DNA of 64,000 nt, taken from assembly GCF_040548875.1 (NCBI RefSeq), contig NZ_JBEPSJ010000005.1, forward strand, positions 62,001 to 126,000, read 5' to 3'. Under the pieces are notes generated by a model. The model was given only the letters and a program-made list of their open reading frames with translations, was not told the origin of the DNA and ran no database searches. This document shows, piece by piece, positions 33,705 to 42,108 of this stretch; the first letter of the stretch is position 1, and each line of letters starts with the position of its first letter. Position numbers and translations under genes: made by a program. This stretch comes from Conyzicola nivalis_A. Lineage in GTDB: Bacteria > Actinomycetota > Actinomycetes > Actinomycetales > Microbacteriaceae.

Positions 33705-35172
33705 CGGCGGCGGCGGCTCGGCCGGCGCCGGGCTGGTCGTGTCTGGCGGGGGCTCCTTCGCGGTTGCGAGCGACGCGCTGTTCGCCGACGTGCAGTCGCT
33801 CGAGCTGGTGCGGAGCGAGATGCGCGGGGCCGCCGCGGCGCTCCAGCGCATCGACCGCCGGGTGAGCGAGAACCTGCTGCGGCGGGCCGACGCGCCGCTC
33901 AGCGCTCTGGATGCGGAACGCGAGCTGGACCGGGGGCAGCAGCTCGTGGCGGCGGCGGGCGACCGGGCCGGCGCGATCGCCTTCGTGTTGCGCGCGTCGG
34001 CGGAGGGATACGGCGTCGCCGACGCGGCGGCGCAGCGGGCAGTGCAGGGTCTCGCGGCGAGCGTCGGACTCTCGATCGGCATGTTCCTGCCGCTGTTCGC
34101 GGCGTTGATGGCGCCCGCACTGCCGACGGCGCTCGCGGGGCTGCTGGTGGCGAGCGTGCTGGTGCCCGGCGGACCGGCCGCCATCCCGGGGGCCGTGGGC
34201 GGGTGGCTGGCCGAGAACAACCGGCTGCTCACCAATCCACTGACGGTCGCCCTGCTGCGGGCCGGGGTCATGAGCGTCGACGACGTGATCGGCGGCGCCC
34301 TCGGGCTGCCTCCGGCCGTGGTGCGCGCGCTCGGCGACGAGGGGGCCGGGGTCGTCGGGATCGGTGCATCCGCGGGGCTGTTCACGCTCCTCGGTTCGCG
34401 GGTCGGGCTGCTCACCGAGACCGCGGTCGCCACCCGCGCCGCCGTGCAACGCGACCTGAGCGCGCCGCCGAGCGGCCTGGCCGGGCGGATCGACCGTATT
34501 CCCCAGCGCGTGCACGACGAGAAGGGAGAGCCGGCGGGCCAGCACATCAGGATCGAACGCTACGGCGCACCCGGACGGCCCGACCGCTTCGAGGTGTACA
34601 TCACCGGCACCGCCGACTTCTCGCCGCGGTCGGGCGCCGACCCGTTCGACCTCACCAGCGACGTCGGAACCATCGCCGAGCTGCCCGCGGGTGCGGTGCG
34701 CGCCGTGGAGCAGGCGATGGCGCAGGAGGGGATCACCGCCGAGTCCCCCGTGCAGTTCACCGGGTACTCACAGGGCGGGCTCATCGCCGTCACGCTCGCC
34801 GCCTCGGGCGACTACAACACGCAGGGCGTGGTCGCGGTGGGATCGCCCACGGCTCACGTCGAGGTGGGAGACGACTTTCCGGTTATCGCGATCGAGCACA
34901 CAGACGACATCGTGCCGGCCATGGCCGGCATGCGCTCGGGCCACGACACCGTGCTCGTCGAGCGTGAGGCCTTCGCCGACCGGGAGACCCCGCCGGCGGT
35001 GGCCGTGCCCTCCCACGACCGCGGCGAGTATCGGCGCACCGCCGAACTCGCGGATCAGGCGATGAGTCCCCGGCTCGTGGCCGCGCGCGAGGCCCTCGCC
35101 GGCTTCACGAGCGGCACGACACCGATCAGCTCGACCACCTACGTGGCCGAGCGGGTGCACGGTGCGCGTTAG
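33697..35172 (+). CDS. alpha/beta-hydrolase-like protein with helical N-terminus
   Basis: 491 aa, start GTG 33697 inside the end of the WXG-like gene. Residues 1-110 are helical and charged, reminiscent of ESX-type effectors; a hydrophobic stretch (IGMFLPLFAALMAPALPTAL and beyond) suggests one or two membrane-spanning segments. The C-terminal half has a lipase elbow GYSQGG (Ser at about 358), then HTDDIVPAMAG and a late His (SHDRGEY) that could complete a triad. Substrate unknown. It ends convergently with the next gene, overlapping by 4 bp. Confidence 0.7.
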   Translation: MADGGGGSAGAGLVVSGGGSFAVASDALFADVQSLELVRSEMRGAAAALQRIDRRVSENLLRRADAPLSALDAERELDRGQQLVAAAGDRAGAIAFVLRASAEGYGVADAAAQRAVQGLAASVGLSIGMFLPLFAALMAPALPTALAGLLVASVLVPGGPAAIPGAVGGWLAENNRLLTNPLTVALLRAGVMSVDDVIGGALGLPPAVVRALGDEGAGVVGIGASAGLFTLLGSRVGLLTETAVATRAAVQRDLSAPPSGLAGRIDRIPQRVHDEKGEPAGQHIRIERYGAPGRPDRFEVYITGTADFSPRSGADPFDLTSDVGTIAELPAGAVRAVEQAMAQEGITAESPVQFTGYSQGGLIAVTLAASGDYNTQGVVAVGSPTAHVEVGDDFPVIAIEHTDDIVPAMAGMRSGHDTVLVEREAFADRETPPAVAVPSHDRGEYRRTAELADQAMSPRLVAAREALAGFTSGTTPISSTTYVAERVHGAR

Positions 35173-35576
35173 CGGCGGCTGCGGCCGGAGCCCATGAGCG
35201 GCCGGGTGGCCAGACCGAGCACCCAGCCGATGAACCCGAGGACGATGGCCGCGAGCACGCCCCACCAGAAGCTGTCGACCACGAGGCCGAATCCGATGAG
35301 CGAGCTGATCCACTGCACGATGAGCAGCAGAAGCGCGTTGACGACGAGGGCAAGCAGGCCGAGGGTCAGCACGTAGAGGGGGAAGGCGACGATGCGGATC
35401 GTGTTGCCGACGACGGCGTTGACCACGCCGAAGATGAAGGCGACGAGCAGGTAGGTCAGAACAGTCTCGATCGCCTCGCCCGGAGGGAACGCGACGACTC
35501 TGATCCCTGCGACGACGAGTGTTGTGAGCCACAGGGCCACGGCATTGACGACCAGCCGTACGAGGAAACGTTGCAT
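35169..35576 (-). CDS. phage-holin-4/YvlD-like membrane protein
   Basis: 135 aa with four hydrophobic segments (LVVNAVALWLTTLVVAGIRV, LTYLLVAFIFGVVNAVVG, FPLYVLTLGLLALVVNALLL, WGVLAAIVLGFIGWVLG). The pattern and the NAVVGNTIRIVAFPLYVLTL block fit the phage holin family 4 / YvlD group, a common chromosomal membrane protein not tied to lysis. I chose ATG 35576 (MQRFLVRLVV) over an upstream GTG. Confidence 0.8.
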   Translation of the reverse strand: MQRFLVRLVVNAVALWLTTLVVAGIRVVAFPPGEAIETVLTYLLVAFIFGVVNAVVGNTIRIVAFPLYVLTLGLLALVVNALLLLIVQWISSLIGFGLVVDSFWWGVLAAIVLGFIGWVLGLATRPLMGSGRSRR

Positions 35577-35626
35577 GGTGACCACTATGCACTGCCCGTT
35601 CGCGCAGTCACAATTAGGCTGGGCTC

Positions 35627-36721
35627 GTGAACGCACCCCGAGTACGACTTCGTCCGGAGATCGAGAAGATCCAGCCCTATCGCCAGGGCAAGGCCGCGGC
35701 CGACGACGCCTTCAAGCTGTCGTCAAACGAGAACCCCTTCGAGCCGATCCCCGCCGTGCTCGCCGCTATCGCGGCGTCGAGCGTGAACCGCTACCCCGAC
35801 GGCAGCGCGATCCGGCTGCGCACCGCGCTCGCGAACCGCTTCTCCCTCACGCCCGAGAACGTGCACGTGGGTGCGGGCTCGGCGTCGATCCTCAGCCAGC
35901 TGATCACCGCAGCCGCCGGCCCGGGCGACGAGGTCGTCTACTCCTGGCGCAGCTTCGAGGCCTACCCGGGCTTCGTCGCCGTCGCCGGCGCCACCAGCGT
36001 CACGGTGCCGAACACGGCCGAACACCGCCACGACCTCCCGGCGATGGCCGCCGCCGTCACCGAGCGCACCCGCGTCGTGATCGTCTGCAGCCCCAACAAC
36101 CCCACGGGCGCCATCGTCACCCGCGACGAGTTCACCGCGTTCATGGCCCTCATCCCCGAGACGGTGCTCGTGCTGCTCGACGAGGCCTACATCGAGTTCG
36201 TCACCGACCCTGCCGCGGTGCGCGGTCCGGAACTGCTCGCCGGCTACCCGAACCTCGTCGTGCTGCGCACCTTCTCGAAGGCCTACGGCCTGGCCGGACT
36301 GCGTGTCGGCTACGCCCTGGGCGCCGAGTACGTTCTGGATGCCGCCCGGGCCTCGGCCATCCCGCTGTCGGTCATCGAGCCGGCGCAGCGCGCCGCCGTC
36401 GCCTCCATCGAGCACGAGGCCGAGCTGCTCGAGCGCGTCGCAAGCCTGGCGGTGCTGCGCGACGAGATCTGGGCGTCGCTCGTCGAGCAGGGCTGGCACG
36501 TGCCCCGCCCGCACGGAAACTTCGTCTGGCTGGCCACGGGAGAGCACACCGCGTGGGCCGCTGGGGTCTTCGAATCGCACGGGATCGTGGTGCGCGCACT
36601 CGGCACGGACGGGCTGCGAGTCAGCATCGGCGAGCACGAATCTGTCGAGAAACTCCTAAAGGCTTCGGCAGAGGTTGTGCGCAAGCTACGAACCCCGGCG
36701 GCCGAAGCCACGTTAGATTAG
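35627..36721 (+). CDS. histidinol-phosphate/aromatic aminotransferase
   Basis: 364-aa class I/II aminotransferase of the HisC/Pat type. LSSNENPFEPIPAVLAAI, CSPNNPTGAIVTRDEF, LLDEAYIEF and the PLP lysine TFSKAYGLAGLRVGYALG are all present. Start GTG 35627. Because the branched-chain dehydrogenase operon follows 4 bp later and no his genes are near, a role as aromatic or branched-chain amino acid aminotransferase feeding that complex is as likely as histidine synthesis. Confidence 0.88.
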   Translation: MNAPRVRLRPEIEKIQPYRQGKAAADDAFKLSSNENPFEPIPAVLAAIAASSVNRYPDGSAIRLRTALANRFSLTPENVHVGAGSASILSQLITAAAGPGDEVVYSWRSFEAYPGFVAVAGATSVTVPNTAEHRHDLPAMAAAVTERTRVVIVCSPNNPTGAIVTRDEFTAFMALIPETVLVLLDEAYIEFVTDPAAVRGPELLAGYPNLVVLRTFSKAYGLAGLRVGYALGAEYVLDAARASAIPLSVIEPAQRAAVASIEHEAELLERVASLAVLRDEIWASLVEQGWHVPRPHGNFVWLATGEHTAWAAGVFESHGIVVRALGTDGLRVSIGEHESVEKLLKASAEVVRKLRTPAAEATLD

Positions 36722-36725
36722 TCAA

Positions 36726-37838
36726 ATGTCTTACACCGCCGCGACGGTCCAGTTGCTTTCCCCGGAGGGCACACTCGTCGAGAGCGATGCATCCGCCGAG
36801 TACCTTCCCTACATCGAAGCGCTCAGCGACGACCAGCTGCGGGAGTTCCACCGCCAGATGGTCGTGATCCGTCGATTCGACCAGGAAGCCGCCAACCTGC
36901 AGCGTCAGGGCGAGCTCGGACTCTGGGTCCCGAGCCTCGGCCAGGAGGCCGCCCAGGTCGGTTCGGCCTTCGCTTCACGCCCCCAGGACCACATCTTCCC
37001 GTCGTACCGCGAACACGCGGTCGCCCGGATCCGCGGCGTCGACGTCATCGGCATCATGGGGCTGCTGCGCGGCACGACGCACGGCGGATGGAACCCCGCC
37101 GACACCAACTTCCACCTGTACACGCTCGTGCTCGGCTCGCACACCCTGCACGCCACGGGACGTGCGATGGCGATGACCCTCGACGGCGCCACGGGCACCG
37201 GCGACCCCGAGACCGACGCCGCCGTCATCTCCTACTTCGGCGACGGGGCGTCCAGCCAGGGCGACGTCAGCGAGGCACTCGTCTTCGCCGCGAGCTACCA
37301 GGCACCCGTCGTGTTCTTCCTGCAGAACAACCACTGGGCGATCTCGGTGCCCGTAGCGACCCAGTCGCGAACCCCGCTCTACCTCCGCCCGAGCGGCTTC
37401 GGCATCCCGGGAATCCAGATCGACGGCAACGACGTGCTCGCCAGCTTCGCGGTGACGAAGAAGAATCTGGATGCCGCGCGAAACGGGGAGGGACCGAGCC
37501 TCATCGAGGCGCTCACCTACCGCATGGGCGCGCACACGTCGAGCGACGACCCGACCAAGTACCGCCTCGACAGCGAGGTCGAGTACTGGGAAGCCCGCGA
37601 CCCGATAGCCCGCTTCGAGACCTGGCTGCGTTCGCGCGGCGAGGGCGAGGACTTCTTCGCCGACGTCGCTACAGAGGCCGAGGACTTCGCCGCCGACATC
37701 CGCAAGCGCACCCTGGCGCTCGAGGCGCCCCCCATCGGCAAGATGTTCGACTTCGTCTACTCCGAGCCACACGCTCCCCTCGCGGCGCAGAAGCAGTGGC
37801 TGGCCGACTACGACGCATCATTTGGGAGCGAAGCATGA
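36726..37838 (+). CDS. bkdA: 2-oxoacid dehydrogenase E1 alpha (branched-chain type)
   Basis: 370 aa. Thiamine-diphosphate subunit of the branched-chain 2-oxoacid dehydrogenase complex. The ThDP motif runs from GDGASSQGDVSEAL to QNNHWAIS, and YRMGAHTSSDDPTKYR holds the phosphorylation-loop-like segment. Such complexes give branched acyl-CoA primers for iso/anteiso fatty acids. It overlaps the E1 beta gene by 4 bp. Confidence 0.92.
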   Translation: MSYTAATVQLLSPEGTLVESDASAEYLPYIEALSDDQLREFHRQMVVIRRFDQEAANLQRQGELGLWVPSLGQEAAQVGSAFASRPQDHIFPSYREHAVARIRGVDVIGIMGLLRGTTHGGWNPADTNFHLYTLVLGSHTLHATGRAMAMTLDGATGTGDPETDAAVISYFGDGASSQGDVSEALVFAASYQAPVVFFLQNNHWAISVPVATQSRTPLYLRPSGFGIPGIQIDGNDVLASFAVTKKNLDAARNGEGPSLIEALTYRMGAHTSSDDPTKYRLDSEVEYWEARDPIARFETWLRSRGEGEDFFADVATEAEDFAADIRKRTLALEAPPIGKMFDFVYSEPHAPLAAQKQWLADYDASFGSEA

Positions 37839-38833
37839 GCATCGCAACAGAGACCACGACCATGACCATGCCGATGGCGAAGGCCCTCAACGCCGGTCTG
37901 CGCAAGGCGCTCCAGGACGACCCCAAGGTGCTCCTGATGGGCGAGGACATCGGCCCGCTCGGCGGGGTCTTCCGCATCACCGAGGGGCTGCACGCCGAGT
38001 TCGGCGGCAACCGCGTGATGGACACCCCGCTCGCCGAGTCGGGGATCATCGGCACCGCGATCGGCCTCGCCATGGGCGGCTACCGCCCGGTCGTCGAGAT
38101 CCAGTTCGACGGGTTCATCTTCCCCGGCTTCGACCAGATCGTCTCGCAGCTGGCCAAGATGACCAACCGCCACGAGGGCCAGGTGACGATGCCGCTCGTG
38201 ATCCGGGTGCCCTACGGCGGGCACATCGGCGCCGTCGAGCACCACCAGGAGAGCCCGGAAGCCTACTTCGCGCACACCCCCGGACTGCGTGTCGTCAGCC
38301 CGAGCACGCCGCACGACGCGTACTGGATGATCCAGGAGGCCATCGCGAGCAACGACCCGGTGATGTTCTTCGAGCCGAAGAGCCGCTACTGGCCGAAGGG
38401 AGCCGTCGACCTCTCCGCCAATGTCGCGCCACTGCACTCGAGCCGGGTCGTGCGCGAGGGCACCGAGGTCACTCTCGTCGGCCACGGCGCCATGATGAGC
38501 GTGCTGCTCGCCGCCGCAGAGCTCGCCGCCGAGGAGGGCACGAGCGTCGAGGTCGTCGACCTGCGCTCGCTCTCCCCCATCGACTACGACCCGATCGTCG
38601 AGAGCGTGCGCAAGACCGGACGGCTCGTCGTTGCCGCGGAGGCGCCGGGCTTCGTCTCGATCAGCTCCGAGATCGCCGCGACGGTGACCGAGCGCGCCTT
38701 CTACTCGCTCGAGGCGCCCGTGCTGAGGGTCGCCGGTTTCGACGCGCCCTTCCCTCCGGCCAAGCTCGAGACCGTGTACCTGCCCGACGCCGACCGCGTT
38801 CTCGAAGCGGTCGATCGCGCAATGGCTTACTAA
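37835..38833 (+). CDS. bkdB: 2-oxoacid dehydrogenase E1 beta (branched-chain type)
   Basis: 332 aa. Transketolase-like pyrimidine-binding domain (LLMGEDIGPLGGVFRITEG, DTPLAESGIIGTAIGLAMGG) and C-terminal domain (VEVVDLRSLSPIDYDPIVES). Partner of the alpha subunit in the E1 heterotetramer. ATG 37835 overlaps its stop; 12 bp separate it from the E2 gene. Confidence 0.93.
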   Translation: MSIATETTTMTMPMAKALNAGLRKALQDDPKVLLMGEDIGPLGGVFRITEGLHAEFGGNRVMDTPLAESGIIGTAIGLAMGGYRPVVEIQFDGFIFPGFDQIVSQLAKMTNRHEGQVTMPLVIRVPYGGHIGAVEHHQESPEAYFAHTPGLRVVSPSTPHDAYWMIQEAIASNDPVMFFEPKSRYWPKGAVDLSANVAPLHSSRVVREGTEVTLVGHGAMMSVLLAAAELAAEEGTSVEVVDLRSLSPIDYDPIVESVRKTGRLVVAAEAPGFVSISSEIAATVTERAFYSLEAPVLRVAGFDAPFPPAKLETVYLPDADRVLEAVDRAMAY

Positions 38834-38845
38834 GAAACCAGGCTC

Positions 38846-40192
38846 ATGAGCACCTACGAATTCCTCCTCCCCGACGCGGGCGAAGGCCTCACCGAAGCAG
38901 AGATCGTCGAGTGGAAGGTGAAGCCCGGCGACGTCGTCGAGGTCAACCAGATCCTCGTCGAGATCGAGACCGCCAAGTCGCTCGTCGAGCTGCCGTCTCC
39001 CTTTGCCGGCACCGTGACCGAGGTGCTCGCGCAGCCCGGCCAGACGGTCGACGTCGGAACCGTGATCATCCGTGCCTCCGACAGTGCGATGGCGGATGCC
39101 CCGGCCGCGACCCCGGCGGACGACGACGCGCTCGGCGCGGTCGCCGACACCGCCGGCAGCATCTCGACAGAGGCCGAGAAGCCCGGCGCCGTTCTCGTCG
39201 GCTACGGCATCAAGGGCGGTGCGAACTCGCGCCGCCGCCGCTCCGGCATCGCGCCCGCCGCCCCCGCAGCATCCGCCGCCCCCGACGTCGTCCCCTCGGC
39301 GCGGCCGTCGTCGGTGCCCGCCGCGGCGGCGTCGGCGATCATCGCCAAGCCCCCGATCCGCAAGCTCGCGAAGGACCTCGGCGTGGTGCTCGCCGACGTG
39401 GTCGCCACCGGTCTCGCCGGAGAGATCACCCGCGACGACGTCATCCGCAGCGCGAGCCAGGCCAGCGTCTTCCGCAACATCCAGACCCCCGAGTGGAGCG
39501 ACGAGCGCGAGGAGCGCATCCCCGTGAAGGGCGTGCGCAAGGCCATCGCCGCGGCCATGACCCAGAGCGCGTTCACTGCTCCGCACGTGAGCGTCTTCGT
39601 CGACATCGACGCGAGCCGCACCATGGAGTTCGTCAAGCGCCTCAAGAACTCCCCCGACTTCGCCGGAATCCGGGTGTCGCCGCTTCTCATCGCGGCGAAG
39701 GCGGTCATCTGGGCGGTGCGTCGCAACCCGATGGTCAACAGCACGTTCACACCCGCCGAGATCACGGTGCACCACTACGTGAACCTCGGTATCGCGGCGG
39801 CCACCCCGCGGGGTCTCGTCGTGCCGAACGTGAAGGACGCCAACGAGCTGTCGCTGCGCGAGCTCGCCGTCGCCCTCGAACAGCTGACGATCACTGCGCG
39901 CGACGGCAAGACGTCGACCGCCGACATGTCGGACGGAACCATCACGATCACGAACCTCGGCTCGTTCGGCATGGACACGGGCACGCCGATCCTCAACCCG
40001 GGCGAGGTCGGCATCGTGGCCCTCGGAACCATCAAGCAGAAGCCCTGGGTCGTCGACGGCGAAGTACGTCCGCGTTTCGTGACCACGCTCGCCGGCAGCT
40101 TCGACCACCGGGTCGTCGACGGCGACGTGGTGAGCCGCTTCATCGCCGACGTCGCGAGCGTGCTCGAGGAGCCCGCGCTGCTGCTCGACTAG
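38846..40192 (+). CDS. bkdC: dihydrolipoamide acyltransferase E2
   Basis: 448 aa. One lipoyl domain at the N-terminus (lysine in EIETAKSLVELPSP), an Ala/Pro linker, an E3/E1-binding domain (PIRKLAKDLGVVLADVVATG), a second linker, and the catalytic domain with SFDHRVVDGDV near the end. It completes E1-E2; no E3 (lipoamide dehydrogenase) gene is visible here, so E3 must be shared. Confidence 0.93.
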   Translation: MSTYEFLLPDAGEGLTEAEIVEWKVKPGDVVEVNQILVEIETAKSLVELPSPFAGTVTEVLAQPGQTVDVGTVIIRASDSAMADAPAATPADDDALGAVADTAGSISTEAEKPGAVLVGYGIKGGANSRRRRSGIAPAAPAASAAPDVVPSARPSSVPAAAASAIIAKPPIRKLAKDLGVVLADVVATGLAGEITRDDVIRSASQASVFRNIQTPEWSDEREERIPVKGVRKAIAAAMTQSAFTAPHVSVFVDIDASRTMEFVKRLKNSPDFAGIRVSPLLIAAKAVIWAVRRNPMVNSTFTPAEITVHHYVNLGIAAATPRGLVVPNVKDANELSLRELAVALEQLTITARDGKTSTADMSDGTITITNLGSFGMDTGTPILNPGEVGIVALGTIKQKPWVVDGEVRPRFVTTLAGSFDHRVVDGDVVSRFIADVASVLEEPALLLD

Positions 40193-40244
40193 GCGCAGGC
40201 CGGACGCCTCCTCGGCGGACTCGGGGTTTTTGTGTGGCATACTG

Positions 40245-40273
40245 CTGATAACGAATCTCATTACGCTTATCAG
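40245..40273. promoter_or_regulatory. probable Zur operator upstream of znuA
   Basis: CTGATAA (40245-40251) and TTATCAG (40267-40273) form a perfect inverted repeat around an AT-rich centre containing ACGAATCTCATTACG. It ends 15 bp before the znuA ATG. AT-rich TGATAA-type palindromes are typical of Fur-family operators, and a zur gene closes this operon. Binding is inferred. Confidence 0.65.
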
Positions 40274-40288
40274 GTTAGAAGAGACACC

Positions 40289-41284
40289 ATGCGCCTCAAC
40301 GCCCCCCGCCACGTCTTCCTCGGCGGCCTCGCCGTCGCCGCCCTCGCGCTCACCGGCTGCGCCGCGACACCCGCCGCCGACGACTCGGACGGCACGCTCT
40401 CGGTGGTCGCATCCACCAACGTCTACGGCAGCATCGCCGAGGCGATCGGCGGCGACCTCGTCAACGTCACCAGCATCATCACGAGCGCGGCGCAGGACCC
40501 GCACAGCTTCGAGGCGTCGGCCCAAGACCAGCTCGCGCTCTCCAAGGCCGACCTCGTGATCGAGAACGGCGGCGGATACGACCCGTTCATCGACACGCTC
40601 CTCGCCGCGGGCTCGAACGACGCCCCCGTCGTGAATGCGAGCGAGGCGTCCGGTCTGCTCGAGGGAGACGAGCACGCGCACGACGACGCTTCGACAGGCT
40701 CAGCGACCGGGGAGGCGACCGAGGAGGAGCACTCCGAAGACGACGGCCACGACCACGTCGAGGGCTTCAACGAGCACGTCTGGTACAGCTTCCACGGCGT
40801 CGAGCACGTCGCCGAGGAGATCGCCCACCAGCTCTCCGAGATCGACGCCGACAACGCCGCCACCTACGAGAAGAACTACGAGGCGTTCGCCGCCCAGATC
40901 GAGGAGCTCGAGGCCGGCGCCGAGGCGCTGCACTCCAGCACCGAGGGCCTCGGCGTCGCCATCACCGAGCCGGTCCCGCTCTACCTGCTCGAGGCAGCCG
41001 GGTTCACGAACCAGACGCCTGCCGCCTTCTCCGAGGCGATCGAGGAGGGCACGGATGTCGCGCCCGCCGTCCTGCAGCAGACGCTCGCCCTCTTCGCCGA
41101 CGACTCGGTGTCGCTGCTCGCCTACAACTCGCAGACCGCGAGCTCCGAGACCGAGCAGGTGCGCGCCGCCGCCGAGCAGAACGACGTCGCGGTGGTCGAA
41201 TTCACCGAGACCATGCCGGATGGCGCAGACTATGTGACGTGGATGACCGACAACCTGAGCGCGATCTCCGCCGCAGTGAAGTGA
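40289..41284 (+). CDS. znuA: zinc ABC transporter substrate-binding lipoprotein
   Basis: 331 aa. Lipoprotein signal with lipobox LTGC (LAVAALALTGCAATPAADD). The cluster A-I fold follows, with metal ligands expected at DPHSFEA, in HVWYSFHGVEHVA and near the C-terminus. An acidic/His-rich loop (EHAHDDASTGSATGEATEEE, then DDGHDHVEG) is characteristic of ZnuA. Part of this loop is encoded by a REP-like sequence at 40688-40710. The stop overlaps the ATPase gene start. Confidence 0.92.
   Translation: MRLNAPRHVFLGGLAVAALALTGCAATPAADDSDGTLSVVASTNVYGSIAEAIGGDLVNVTSIITSAAQDPHSFEASAQDQLALSKADLVIENGGGYDPFIDTLLAAGSNDAPVVNASEASGLLEGDEHAHDDASTGSATGEATEEEHSEDDGHDHVEGFNEHVWYSFHGVEHVAEEIAHQLSEIDADNAATYEKNYEAFAAQIEELEAGAEALHSSTEGLGVAITEPVPLYLLEAAGFTNQTPAAFSEAIEEGTDVAPAVLQQTLALFADDSVSLLAYNSQTASSETEQVRAAAEQNDVAVVEFTETMPDGADYVTWMTDNLSAISAAVK
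40688..40710. repeat. REP-like half element inside znuA
   Basis: TTCGACAGGCTCAGCGACC within the znuA reading frame encodes DASTGSATG in the His/Glu-rich loop. The same kind of sequence is intergenic at 25010-25030. It keeps the frame and sits where the protein tolerates insertions. Confidence 0.6.
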
Positions 41285-42108
41285 CAGTGGCACCACCCGC
41301 GCTAGCCGCCCCCGTTCTCGAGTTCGAGAACGGCGCGCTCGGCTTCGGCGGCCGGTCGCTGTGGAGCGGGCTCGACCTCGCCGTGCGGCCGGGAGAGTTC
41401 CTCGCCGTGCTCGGACCGAACGGCTCGGGCAAGACGAGCCTGCTGAAGACGATCCTCGGCCAGCAGCGGCTCGACTCGGGCACCGTGCGCCTCGCGGGCC
41501 ACGAGATCCGCCGCGGCGACCGCAGCGTCGGGTACATCCCGCAGCAGAAGCTCGTCCCGCCGGGCACCCCGCTGCGCGGGCGCGACCTCGTCACGCTCGG
41601 CGTCAACGGCCACCGCTTCGGGCCGCCCATCCCCCGTCGCTCCGATCGGGAGCGCGTCGACGAGCTGCTCGACGACGTCGGCGCCACGTCCTACGCGAAC
41701 CAGCCGGTGGGGACGCTCTCCGGCGGCGAGCAGCAGCGGCTGCGCGTCGGGCAGGCCCTGGCCGGCGACCCGGTGCTGCTGCTCTGCGACGAGCCCCTGC
41801 TGAGTCTCGACCTGCACCACCAGCGCGCGGTCTCCGAGCTCATCGACCGTCGACGCCGCACCCACGACACCGCGGTCGTCTTCGTCACGCACGACGTGAA
41901 CCCCGTGCTCGACGTCGTCGACCGCATCCTCTACCTCGCGGGCGGCCAGTTCCGCCAGGGCACCCCGAGCGAGGTGCTGCGCTCCGACGTGCTCAGCGAC
42001 CTGTACGGAACACCGGTCGACGTCATACGCTCCCACGGCCGTGTCATCGTGGTCGGCGTCCCCGACGGTCACGACCATCACGACCACCACGACGAGGTGG
42101 CGGAATGA
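41281..42108 (+). CDS. znuC: zinc ABC transporter ATP-binding protein
   Basis: 275 aa. Walker A GPNGSGKTS, signature LSGGEQQRLRVGQAL, Walker B VLLLCDEPLLSLD and the switch histidine in VTHDV. The C-terminus ends in a histidine-rich tail (GHDHHDHHDEVAE), unusual for an ABC ATPase and perhaps a metal sensor. GTG 41281 overlaps the znuA stop; ATGA overlap with znuB follows. Confidence 0.92.
   Translation: MTVAPPALAAPVLEFENGALGFGGRSLWSGLDLAVRPGEFLAVLGPNGSGKTSLLKTILGQQRLDSGTVRLAGHEIRRGDRSVGYIPQQKLVPPGTPLRGRDLVTLGVNGHRFGPPIPRRSDRERVDELLDDVGATSYANQPVGTLSGGEQQRLRVGQALAGDPVLLLCDEPLLSLDLHHQRAVSELIDRRRRTHDTAVVFVTHDVNPVLDVVDRILYLAGGQFRQGTPSEVLRSDVLSDLYGTPVDVIRSHGRVIVVGVPDGHDHHDHHDEVAE

Noticed and set aside
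32785..34545. Frame open upstream of purB that would make a 1,048-residue protein
   Set aside because: purB begins at ATG 32784 with a standard N-terminus; the upstream part is antisense to the WXG-like and hydrolase genes and overlaps the phosphatase gene in another frame.
35169..35576. Prophage remnant because of the holin-like gene
   Set aside because: The YvlD/holin-4 family is widespread as ordinary chromosomal genes, and no other phage gene, integrase or attachment site is near.
37808..40681. Minus-strand open frame of 957 codons opposite the bkd and znuA genes
   Set aside because: It is the antisense shadow of well-supported genes with intact active-site motifs; its translation is low-complexity Asp/Gly/Val/Arg-rich.
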